64,000 bases of DNA, from NCBI RefSeq assembly GCF_004208415.1, contig NZ_CP035758.1:8246001-8310000 (forward strand), read 5' to 3'. A model generated the notes under the pieces. It had not been told where the DNA came from. It searched no databases and saw nothing but the letters and a program-made list of their open reading frames with translations. Positions 26,102 to 33,408 of the stretch are shown here, in pieces. Numbering within the stretch: the first letter of the stretch is position 1; the number at the start of each line of letters is the position of its first letter. Position numbers and translations under genes: made by a program. The DNA comes from Ktedonosporobacter rubrisoli. GTDB taxonomy: Bacteria; Chloroflexota; Ktedonobacteria; Ktedonobacterales; Ktedonobacteraceae.

Positions 26102-27094
26102 TTAGACGTTTTTCCTGAATCCACAAGATCCACAGCCACCGCCACCACCCTTGGTACCACAACCACCTTTGCCGCAAGTGCAACTGCCGCCGCTACCACA
26201 ACCACAGCTACCCGTAGTTGTTGCCGTTGTGGCTGCTCTGACGCTGCAGCCTGCGCAGCCGCTGCTTTGCTGATTTTCCTTTTCATCAACCGGTATCTGA
26301 ATGGTCACGCCGCTCTCCAGCATGACCTCGACTGAATTCTGAGGAACATTTACCGAGACGACCTTGCCTGGTCCACTTGGCGTGTTCAGGAAGGTGCCTA
26401 TCTGGGGCATCTGCCGTTTGGCCTGGATGTAGTTCTCGTTCTCATAAGAGAGACAACACAGCAGGCGGCCGCAGACGCCGGAGATCTTGGTAGGATTAAG
26501 TGGAAGCCCTTGCTCTTTGGCCATCTTGATCGAGACAACGCCAAAGTCGGTAATCCAGGAGCTGCAGCACAAGGTCTTGCCGCACGGGCCGACGCCACCC
26601 TGAAGCTTAGCTTGATCGCGGGCCCCAATCTGGCGTAGTTCAATACGGGTGCGAAACGTTGCTGCGAGGTCACGAACCAGTGCGCGGAAATCGACGCGCT
26701 CGTCGGCCGTAAAGTAGAAGGTTAAACGGCTGCCATCGAAGGTGTACTCGGCTTCGACGAGCTTCATTGGGAGCTGGTGTTGTTTGATACGCTCGGCACA
26801 ACGGATGAGGGCATCCTTCTCCTTACTTTTGTAAGAGAGCATCATGCGTAGCTCATCCTCTGAGGCCAGGTGTAACACTGGCTTAAGCGGATCAGTCAAC
26901 TCGGACTCGGCCAGCTTCTTGGAAGCTATGACTACGCGTCCTGCCTCGACCCCGCGTATGGTCTCCACGATAACGTACTGGCCCGTTGTGAAGGTTTGTC
27001 CCTGGGGATCAAAATAGTAGATGCGACCCGCGGGACGAAAGCGAATGCCGACAATAATAACTGTCTTTTCTGTACTTGTCGTCGCCAGTGACAT
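26102..27094 (-). CDS. ricT: RicT/PSP1-domain protein with unusual Cys/Gly-rich C-terminal tail
   Basis: A 330-residue protein. The PSP1 C-terminal domain is clear (VVIASKKLAES, LVEAEYTFDGSRLTFYF, RIELRQIGARDQAKLQGG), followed by GPCGKTLCC and GVCGRLLCCLSYEN, the Cys clusters that in Bacillus RicT (YaaT) take part in iron-sulfur binding within the Ric complex. That complex affects mRNA processing and development. The last 50 residues are an addition: a Cys/Gly-rich tail with 13 Cys (GSCGCGSGG and CGSCG among them), not part of the usual protein. The ribosome site is weak. The frameshifted SPFH gene follows. Confidence 0.85.
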   Translation of the reverse strand: MSLATTSTEKTVIIVGIRFRPAGRIYYFDPQGQTFTTGQYVIVETIRGVEAGRVVIASKKLAESELTDPLKPVLHLASEDELRMMLSYKSKEKDALIRCAERIKQHQLPMKLVEAEYTFDGSRLTFYFTADERVDFRALVRDLAATFRTRIELRQIGARDQAKLQGGVGPCGKTLCCSSWITDFGVVSIKMAKEQGLPLNPTKISGVCGRLLCCLSYENENYIQAKRQMPQIGTFLNTPSGPGKVVSVNVPQNSVEVMLESGVTIQIPVDEKENQQSSGCAGCSVRAATTATTTGSCGCGSGGSCTCGKGGCGTKGGGGGCGSCGFRKNV

Positions 27095-27172
27095 GTGTTG
27101 CTCTATCTATTGACTAGGGATACTGGATGTAGCTCCGTCGCTACACCCGCTGTATCCACCATATTGTTCAGG

Positions 27173-27745
27173 TTACATTGCATCTGTAAGCAGAATGGCT
27201 TCGGCTACCTCCCGCATCGATTTGCGATTGTTCATGCTTGCTTTCTGAATCTTGCGGAAAGCCTCTTGCTCAGAAAGGCCCTGCTTTTGCATCAGGAGCC
27301 CCTTAGCACGCTCAACTATCTTCCGTGTCTCCAACTGCTCGCTCAGGGTGTTGGCCTTCTCTTCCATGGTACGAAACTCGTTGTAGCGAGCCAGCGCCAC
27401 TTCGATGGCCGGGGTCACTTCGCTCTCGCGGAGCGGCTTGACGATGTAGTTGACCACGCCAGCATCTTTGGCGCGCTCAACGAGCGGTTGGTCCCCGAAG
27501 GCAGTGAGCAACAACACTGGTGCAATTTTTTCCTGCGTCAGAGTCTCGGCGGCTGCGATGCCGTCCATGTCTGGCATGCGAATGTCCATAATGACCAGAT
27601 CCGGGCGTAGCTCTCGGGCCAGATTCACTGCACTTAATCCATCCCCCGCCTCGCCGATTACCAGGTAGCCCTGCTTAGTCAGCACATCCTTTAGATCCAT
27701 TCGCTGAATGGTTTCGTCATCAGCTATAATAACTCGTGTTGGCAT
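27173..27745 (-). CDS. Response regulator with ANTAR RNA-binding output domain
   Basis: A 190-residue protein. The receiver domain occupies 1-120 with Asp9/Asp10, phosphoacceptor Asp54 in LVIMDIRMPDMDG, Thr in LLLTAFGD and the Lys in VKPLRES. After a short coiled linker (EEKANTLSEQLETRK) the C-terminal ANTAR domain reads ERAKGLLMQKQGLSEQEAFRKI and SMREVAEAIL. ANTAR regulators bind paired stem-loops in nascent RNA and prevent termination. No partner kinase is adjacent. Whether it acts on any leader in this window is not known. Confidence 0.93.
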   Translation of the reverse strand: MPTRVIIADDETIQRMDLKDVLTKQGYLVIGEAGDGLSAVNLARELRPDLVIMDIRMPDMDGIAAAETLTQEKIAPVLLLTAFGDQPLVERAKDAGVVNYIVKPLRESEVTPAIEVALARYNEFRTMEEKANTLSEQLETRKIVERAKGLLMQKQGLSEQEAFRKIQKASMNNRKSMREVAEAILLTDAM

Positions 27746-28169
27746 AGTGTCACCTCAAAGCCCTGGGTCTCTTCTATCCTTAGTGCAAATATTCTTTGAC
27801 CTTTCTGGATTCTCTTGCATATCCTCCTGTTGACGAGGAGTTGCCTGGGCCTCTCCCTGTCCTGGTCCTCTGCGGATACTGAAAATGAGCGCATTCCCAC
27901 CTGCCCTGACGATTCCACTCTATTCCCAACTTTGCGACTCTCCAGCGATCTATCAGGGATGCGTGGATGCACTTCTCCGCTTGAGCGATGGGAACAAGAG
28001 CCCTCGCTCGACCCGCTTGAGGGTACTGAAATTAGCACTAAAGTCTCTTTCTATGTACAAAGAGTATATCATACTCGCCTGAATGCGTCGATAGGTGACT
28101 TGGGGCCACGATCTATGCCCTAATTGCCATATTTTAATGCTTCTGCTTGTTTTCCTTTCTTGCAGTATT
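27746..28169. other. Intergenic region, 424 bp
   Basis: It lies between the end of the leftward DAHP synthase gene and the start of the leftward ANTAR regulator. The reading frames in it lack ribosome sites. No strong terminator or repeat was seen. Confidence 0.4.
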
Positions 28170-29243
28170 TCAGGCGACGGAGACGAGGCTGGCCTCGCGG
28201 CTGAGCATACGGGCAAGTACTTCGGCTTCGCCAACGATGCCGTGCAGTTGCGTTGGGGTGATGGATTGGCGTCCGTCAGAGAGGGCGTGCGCGGGATCTT
28301 CGTGCACTTCGATGATCAGTCCCTCAGCTCCGGCGGCCAGGCTGGCCCGTGACATGATCGGCACCAGCTCGCTTTTGCCGGTGGCATGGCTGGGATCGAC
28401 GATGATCGGCAGATGGGTCAGGTTGTGGAGCAGGGGCACGCAGGTAAGATCAAGGACGTTGCGCGTCTGCGGATCATGGCTGCGAATGCCGCGCTCGCAA
28501 AGAATAACGTTGGGGTTTCCGGCTGCGACTATGTATTCCGCAGCCAATAGCCACTCGTCGAGCGTTGCCGCGAAACCACGCTTGAGCAGGACCGGGCGTT
28601 TCTGGCTGTGACGGCCAGCGGCCAGCAGCAAGGGGTAGTTCTGCATGTTGCGCGTGCCGATCTGCAGGACGTCGGCGTGCTCAGCAATTGCCTCGACCAT
28701 ATCGGGCTCCATGACCTCGGTAATGATGGGTAGGCCGGTCTCTTCGCGCGCCTCAGCCAGCATATGCAGGCCTTCCAGACCCAGGCCACGGAATTGGTAG
28801 GGCGAGGTGCGAGGCTTGAAGGCTCCGCCACGCAAAGCCACAGCGCCGGCGGCCTTGACGGCGCGGGCTGTGCTCAGGATCTGTTCGCGATTCTCTACTG
28901 AGCAGGGACCTGCCATGATGACCGGAGATGCTGTTGTGCCTCCAACAGTTACTACGTCACAGCCGTGATCTGCACCAATGGTAATGCTGCTCTGCTCTAC
29001 TTGGAAGGCTCGACTGACTAACTGGTAGGGGGTTTTGATGAGGAGGAGGTCTTCAACTGCGGGTTGCTGGCGGAGGAGGATCTGGGCTTGCGCGTCTATA
29101 CTGGAACCATCCAGGGCAATGACTTCACGTTTCCCTACGCTCGTCGTAGCCATGGGATGTAAACTTCCACTTATACGGCATAATAGCTCTATCAATTGCG
29201 CGCGTTCTTCGCTGGTAGCCTGTTTGCGAATGGTGATAATCAT
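28170..29243 (-). CDS. aroF: 3-deoxy-7-phosphoheptulonate (DAHP) synthase, AroA-I-beta type
   Basis: A 357-residue enzyme of the first step of the shikimate pathway, condensing phosphoenolpyruvate and erythrose 4-phosphate. The N-terminal 80 residues form a ferredoxin-like regulatory domain (MIITIRKQATSEER). The catalytic barrel has VIMAGPCSVENREQI, GAFKPRTSPYQFRG, DVLQIGTRNMQNYPLL, VLLKRGFAAT, VILCERGIRSHDP and PIIVDPSHATGK. The ATG at 29243 has AGAGAGGA nine bases upstream; a longer frame from 29285 would overlap the leader terminator. Expression is probably set by the leader-peptide attenuator directly upstream. Confidence 0.95.
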   Translation of the reverse strand: MIITIRKQATSEERAQLIELLCRISGSLHPMATTSVGKREVIALDGSSIDAQAQILLRQQPAVEDLLLIKTPYQLVSRAFQVEQSSITIGADHGCDVVTVGGTTASPVIMAGPCSVENREQILSTARAVKAAGAVALRGGAFKPRTSPYQFRGLGLEGLHMLAEAREETGLPIITEVMEPDMVEAIAEHADVLQIGTRNMQNYPLLLAAGRHSQKRPVLLKRGFAATLDEWLLAAEYIVAAGNPNVILCERGIRSHDPQTRNVLDLTCVPLLHNLTHLPIIVDPSHATGKSELVPIMSRASLAAGAEGLIIEVHEDPAHALSDGRQSITPTQLHGIVGEAEVLARMLSREASLVSVA

Positions 29244-29283
29244 GGAAATAGTCCTCTCTATACTGCTTGAAATTTTTGGAAAC

Positions 29284-29314
29284 AAAAAAGCAGAGGTTGT
29301 TTTTCCTCTGCTTT
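29284..29314 (-). terminator. Attenuator terminator in the DAHP synthase leader
   Basis: On the minus strand the arms AAAGCAGAGG (29305-29314) and CCTCTGCTTT (29287-29296), 10 bp, enclose AAAAACAA and run into six Ts. It lies before the gene it would cut off, not after one. A perfect 12-base palindrome CCAGCATGCTGG (29316-29327) immediately precedes it. Confidence 0.8.
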
Positions 29315-29359
29315 CCCAGCATGCTGGCGGTTGTTTTTCTCAGCCCAAAAGGCCCACCA

Positions 29360-29428
29360 TCATGCTGGGGGGCTAAACCAGTAATAAAAGTAAAAGCTAA
29401 ATTGTTGGTTCTTTTGGTCGCTGAGCAT
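29360..29428 (-). CDS. Aromatic-rich leader peptide of the DAHP synthase attenuator, 22 residues
   Basis: The ATG at 29428 begins a 23-codon frame. Codons 10-18 read QFSFYFYYWF from residue 9: four Phe, three Tyr and one Trp. GGAAC lies about ten bases upstream of the ATG. The stop codon falls inside CCCAGCATGA, whose CCCAGCATG can pair with CATGCTGGG just ahead of the terminator. This is the layout of trp/phe-type attenuation: ribosome stalling at aromatic codons under starvation would alter the RNA fold and allow read-through into the DAHP synthase gene. The coding frame and the hairpins are seen; the mechanism is inferred. Confidence 0.8.
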   Translation of the reverse strand: MLSDQKNQQFSFYFYYWFSPPA

Positions 29429-29493
29429 TTCTATTGTTCCGTTAATTTATTTTCTTTGTCTCATCTGTGAGGGCTATTACTAACCCTGTATTG

Positions 29494-29523
29494 ATTATAC
29501 GGACCAGATGCTAATTGTGTCAA
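29494..29523 (-). promoter_or_regulatory. Near-consensus promoter of the DAHP synthase leader
   Basis: TTGACA (29518-29523) and TATAAT (29494-29499), on the minus strand, are spaced by 18 bases. The transcript would begin near 29487 and carry a leader of about 245 bases. Confidence 0.8.
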
Positions 29524-29887
29524 GGGGTCCTGGGTTTCCCTCAGGGCTATTTAGTTTTTTAGAGAAGCAGGAGATATCTCTCCACTGGAGAGGTATCTCT
29601 TTCCGGGGGACAAGGAGTAGAGGACAGCCAGTCCTCTGCCGAGGTATGGGGCACGCCCCATTTTCCCTTCTTCTCGGGCGCGTGGGTGTGGCAAAACAGG
29701 AAAATTAAATGGCCCTGGGTTCCGCTCAAGAAAAATTTCACATGCTTTAAAATCTACAAACGGCGGCGTTCTTATTTATGCGTAGCTGTTAGGAGGGGAA
29801 AGACTGGCACAAAGGCCTGAAGGGGCAGGACGGCTGCCAGGGGAAAGAAATAGAAGCTTTAGACTACATGGAAGGAGTCTACAATAG
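29524..29887. other. Intergenic region between divergent genes, with several short hairpins
   Basis: Short inverted repeats occur in a row: ATATCTCTC / GAGAGGTAT near 29571-29601, AGAGGAC / GTCCTCT near 29622-29640 and ATGGGG / CCCCAT near 29646-29661. No gene was recognised. The last bases hold GGAAGGAG for the next gene. Confidence 0.4.
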
Positions 29888-30391
29888 ATGCCTTACAATA
29901 GAGTTAATTCCTCATCCTCGTCAAGGCCGGATGGGAAAATGATACGGCGGGGAGGATGTGGGCAGAATTTTGTCTGGTGGCTCTTGTTTTTCGCTATGTT
30001 TGGATTTGGGATATGGTTGCTCTTGTTCAATAAGCCCTCTTTGGAGATTACAAACCAGGGCTTTGTTAAGGATCAGGCCTACCTTGAGCTGGGGTTCTTG
30101 GGATTGACTGACGAGTTGGCCTTGCCACTGGCGAGAGGGTTGGTATTCAAGAATACTAGCGATCATAGCGTAACGCTTTGCCTGGGAAAAGATCAGCATT
30201 GCGATCTAAAGGCTACAGGCCCTCAGTTACTACAGGGCTCCGGGATAACTATAGGCGCCCATCAAGAGCGAGAGATCACAGTCAAGGCTGAGGGGAAATA
30301 TCCCATTACGATTCAAACTATGGGCGGAACGATACCGGCCCATGTAAATATGCTCCTCGATGCGGCTAAGGGGAGCACCAGCGATGGTTAA
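29888..30391 (+). CDS. Hypothetical membrane-anchored extracellular protein
   Basis: A 167-residue protein with a Ser-rich, basic N-terminus, one transmembrane segment near 29-47 and an outside domain of about 115 residues. The outer domain is mainly beta (ELALPLARGLVFKNTSDHSV, EREITVKAEGKYPITIQTMG), in the style of cupredoxin-like or Ig-like folds, and has two Cys (CLGKDQHC) that could form a disulfide. No metal-site set can be assigned. GGAAGGAG lies 11 bases before the ATG. A short GGGCTTAC / GTAGGCCC hairpin follows at 30424-30445. Confidence 0.6.
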   Translation: MPYNRVNSSSSSRPDGKMIRRGGCGQNFVWWLLFFAMFGFGIWLLLFNKPSLEITNQGFVKDQAYLELGFLGLTDELALPLARGLVFKNTSDHSVTLCLGKDQHCDLKATGPQLLQGSGITIGAHQEREITVKAEGKYPITIQTMGGTIPAHVNMLLDAAKGSTSDG

Positions 30392-30675
30392 CATGACGGT
30401 CTAGATGCACTGGAAACGCGGATGGGCTTACTGCCAGGTAGGCCCGTCCTCACGCCTCTTCAGCAATACAGCTCTTCTCCTGCTTTTTGCCAGCTAATCG
30501 CAGGCGCTTCAGACGGCTCGTTAAGCTAGCATCCATATTATATTGCCTCATTTATTATTACGTGCTTCTTGTAGCTTATTTACTTTTCCATCTCGCTCTC
30601 TTATAATAGAAGTATATGCCTCATTTAAGCTATTTTCTGTAGAGTTTATCTTGAAAATTTTTTATACGACGTTTT

Positions 30676-31887
30676 GTGTTGCTGCACCTCACGGGTAGCG
30701 ATTGGGCCGATGGGGCCTCCCATGCCGGGGTGTGGGCTTTCATCGTAATGGTCATTCTCGCCATTGTGCTCTTTATTCGATCTCGCGACGGCCTGTCATC
30801 TCCCCGTAATCCTAGCCGTCGTTTGCAATTATTCCTTGCGCGTAGTGCTCTCGTTGTCTTGCTCATCTATGGAATTGCCTGTCAGCTCTTGCAGCCCACT
30901 TTGCATACGGCCCAGGCCCACTCGCTGGAAAATCAACAACATTGGCAGGATGCCGTCAACGAGTATACGCTTGCTGGCCAGCAAGCACCCGATGGGCCAG
31001 ATCTGGCGCGTGTCTATACGGCGTGGGGGCTGGCTTTAAACAAAGCCCGGCATTACTCAGAGGCTATGGATAAATTTGCTATTGTCATGAAGGATTTTTA
31101 CACGCAGTCTGAGGCGCTAAAGCGTGCGCAGGCTGGCGATATCGAAGCGCGTCTGGCCCTGGGGAAGCAACGTCTGCAAGCCAATGATTATAGCACTGCG
31201 CTTACTTATCTCGATGATGCATTGAACCAGTCCTATTGTGACGACAATTGTCGGCAGCAGGCCTTAAGCATTGAGGCTACCACATATTATCAATTGGGTG
31301 AGGCCCAATTGCAGACGAAGCAATATGATTCGGCTGTTACTTCCTTTGACAAAATCCTGAACTCATTTCCTCATTCGCCAGAGGCGGGAATGCTGCACGG
31401 CGATATGGCCAAAGCCCTGTTAGGCGATGGCCAGGACACACGAACTAACAACTGTAGTGAGGCTGTTCCCATCTATGTGCGCCTTTCAAAGGAGTATAAG
31501 GATACACCAGAAGGGCAGAAGGCGCAGAGCGATCTTAATGCGCCTCAGCAGGTCAAGGGAAAATTTATGAATACCGAGAGCCGTATCTATTCGCAGATCG
31601 CCCTCACTAGCGGCCTTATGGGCAAAATGTCCAAAGATCAAGTGTTTGACCGCTGGGATAATGCCTATCAAGTGACAGCTATTCAGAGTGATGGACAATT
31701 TGTCTTCAACAATGTCAAGCAGGGAGATTATGATCTCATGTGGTATTCTGAAGATAGCAGTGCTCGGTATGTCGAATTTATATATGATATCCTCTCTTTG
31801 TCTCCAAGATATCAAGCGCATGTTAGCCCTCTGTGTCCTCTCGATCTAGGCACTGTCTCAAATGCTCATGGGAGCTCTATGCTGTAA
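30676..31887 (+). CDS. TPR-repeat membrane protein
   Basis: A 403-residue protein. Two transmembrane segments lie near 17-36 and 53-71. After them come tetratricopeptide-like repeats between about 80 and 270 (HWQDAVNEYTLAGQQ, HYSEAMDKFAIVMKD, DYSTALTYLDDALNQ, QYDSAVTSFDKILNSFP). The C-terminal 120 residues are of unknown fold. TPR arrays usually bind protein partners. The start is uncertain: GTG at 30676 is the first in-frame start after a stop at 30652 and has no clear ribosome site. TATAAT occurs at 30602. A very strong terminator follows. Confidence 0.7.
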   Translation: MLLHLTGSDWADGASHAGVWAFIVMVILAIVLFIRSRDGLSSPRNPSRRLQLFLARSALVVLLIYGIACQLLQPTLHTAQAHSLENQQHWQDAVNEYTLAGQQAPDGPDLARVYTAWGLALNKARHYSEAMDKFAIVMKDFYTQSEALKRAQAGDIEARLALGKQRLQANDYSTALTYLDDALNQSYCDDNCRQQALSIEATTYYQLGEAQLQTKQYDSAVTSFDKILNSFPHSPEAGMLHGDMAKALLGDGQDTRTNNCSEAVPIYVRLSKEYKDTPEGQKAQSDLNAPQQVKGKFMNTESRIYSQIALTSGLMGKMSKDQVFDRWDNAYQVTAIQSDGQFVFNNVKQGDYDLMWYSEDSSARYVEFIYDILSLSPRYQAHVSPLCPLDLGTVSNAHGSSML

Positions 31888-31906
31888 ACAGGTCCGCAGC
31901 ATTTCC

Positions 31907-31947
31907 AGGACTCAAGCCCACAGGCGCAGCAGGCTTGAGTCCTTTTT
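31907..31947 (+). terminator. Intrinsic terminator after the TPR gene
   Basis: A perfect 12-bp stem (AGGACTCAAGCC / GGCTTGAGTCCT) is followed directly by TTTTT. It may also serve the convergent acetyltransferase gene. Confidence 0.85.
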
Positions 31948-31977
31948 AGATCCTGTTCGCTTGAATTATGCCTCTTG

Positions 31978-32727
31978 TTAGTATTGAAGCGCTGGAGCTT
32001 TGATGGTGTGGCACATCCAGACATTGGGCTCCTCGTAGCATCCCTGGCCCCGTTCGTTGATCTTCACCGGGACCAGCGCGCCCGGGACGATATACTCTCC
32101 GCTGGCCGGAAAGCGCATCCGCGTCCATTCTTCCCACTCTTGCACGCTGCCCCTAACGATCATGGAGGCCGGCGCCACGGCCAGGGTGCGGGCTCCAAAG
32201 CGCGCATGGACGCGTAGCCAGGGATCGAAGGGCAACTTTTCTTCGTTATGCTTCCACTTGACATATTCTTCCATTGGCGTGAGCGGATAGCGGCTCTTCC
32301 AGACCGGGCGCACGGGAGCCAGCATATGTTTGAAGCCTTGCCGAGCGGCTATGCCTAGCATGGCTGTGAGCATGCGCTGGCTCAGGCCCTTGCCCTGCTG
32401 ATCTGGTGCGACGACGATGGCCAGGGCACAAAGCGTATCGGGCACAAGCCCGCGCTGGTATTCCTTGACTCCTTGCTCCAGGGCAGCATCCCAGCCGGGC
32501 GGCAAGCCTGCAACTGTGCCATCCCAGCAAAGCGGAATGCTATGGCCAATTGCCATGACACGCTCTGTTTCATCTATCATGGCCAGTTGATATGGACAAA
32601 AGTGCTCAAAAAGTGCCCACCAGTAGGGCTCACTGATGGAATAGTGGCTGAAAGTTGGCCATGGGATATAATCTAGCTCCTGCACGGCCTGGATGAGGTC
32701 CGATCTTTCATGTAACGTTATGAGCAT
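31978..32727 (-). CDS. GNAT-family N-acetyltransferase
   Basis: A 249-residue protein. The acetyl-CoA-binding motif is visible as ALAIVVAPDQQGKGLSQRMLTAMLGIAARQGF (about 101-132), with Q-x-x-G-x-G/S replaced by QQGKGLS. The N-terminal third contains a Trp/Tyr-rich segment (PTFSHYSISEPYWWALFEHF), and the C-terminal 90 residues extend beyond the usual fold. The acceptor substrate is not readable. The region upstream is very AT-rich. Confidence 0.8.
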   Translation of the reverse strand: MLITLHERSDLIQAVQELDYIPWPTFSHYSISEPYWWALFEHFCPYQLAMIDETERVMAIGHSIPLCWDGTVAGLPPGWDAALEQGVKEYQRGLVPDTLCALAIVVAPDQQGKGLSQRMLTAMLGIAARQGFKHMLAPVRPVWKSRYPLTPMEEYVKWKHNEEKLPFDPWLRVHARFGARTLAVAPASMIVRGSVQEWEEWTRMRFPASGEYIVPGALVPVKINERGQGCYEEPNVWMCHTIKAPALQY

Positions 32728-32882
32728 ATATAAATCCTTAAAAAGATGTTAGAGTAATATACTCTGATGATAGTATATCAATCATATAAATGATGAATGT
32801 ATATATAAAACTTCGTATGAGAATACAATATAATATAGGAGAGAAAAGGAAGATATAATATTTTTTCTCCATGGAGATGTGT

Positions 32883-33194
32883 ATGTGTACGCTCTACCTT
32901 TTAGCCGCTATTCTTAGCGAGGTAGCGGGAACCATTGCCCTTAAATTGTCAGACGGCTTTACGCGCCTGGTCCCGGCCATTATTGTAGTGGTCTCTGAAG
33001 TGCTGGCCTGTGTTCTGCTCTCACTGGCCCTCAAAAGGATTGACGTAGGCTTTGCCTATGCAATCTGGTCGGGCCTGGGCACTGCCATGATCGCCATGAT
33101 TGGCATATTCTGGTTTAAGGAGCCTTTGACAGTTATCAAGTTGAGTGCAATTGGCTTGATTATCCTGGGCATTGCCGGCTTAAATCTACGCTGA
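32883..33194 (+). CDS. Small multidrug resistance (SMR) family transporter
   Basis: A 103-residue protein with four transmembrane segments and the SMR signature: LLAAILSEVAGTIALKLSDG (with the essential membrane Glu), then FAYAIWSGLGTAMIAMIG and LSAIGLIILGIAGLNL. SMR proteins exchange cationic compounds for protons as dimers. Whether it exports drugs (EmrE-like) or guanidinium (Gdx-like) is unclear; no guanidine riboswitch was recognised upstream. In-frame ATGs occur at 32871, 32877 and 32883; the last has GGAG six bases upstream. No second SMR gene is adjacent, so a homodimer is likely. Confidence 0.88.
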   Translation: MCTLYLLAAILSEVAGTIALKLSDGFTRLVPAIIVVVSEVLACVLLSLALKRIDVGFAYAIWSGLGTAMIAMIGIFWFKEPLTVIKLSAIGLIILGIAGLNLR

Positions 33195-33408
33195 GCCGAT
33201 CAGAAAATACGCTGACCATGCTGGCCGGGTGCCCTCCTCTCGGCATGCTCTGCGGGGATAGTGACAGGGGACGACGGGCCTCTTGAGGCAAAGCTTGCTG
33301 CTTGCATGTAGATTAAAAATAGAGTATGGCGTATTGCTCTTGAGAACTGTTGTGTTGTACGCTCTGTATACGAGAACGTGACGTTGAAAGTGAGCTTAAA
33401 TTCTACCT

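Noticed and set aside
27746..28169. A gene in the region between the ANTAR regulator and DAHP synthase
   Set aside because: The frames lack start signals and family similarity.
32740..32882. Guanidine riboswitch upstream of the SMR gene
   Set aside because: The stretch is AT-rich and lacks the ACGG/ACGR loops and paired stems of known guanidine riboswitches.
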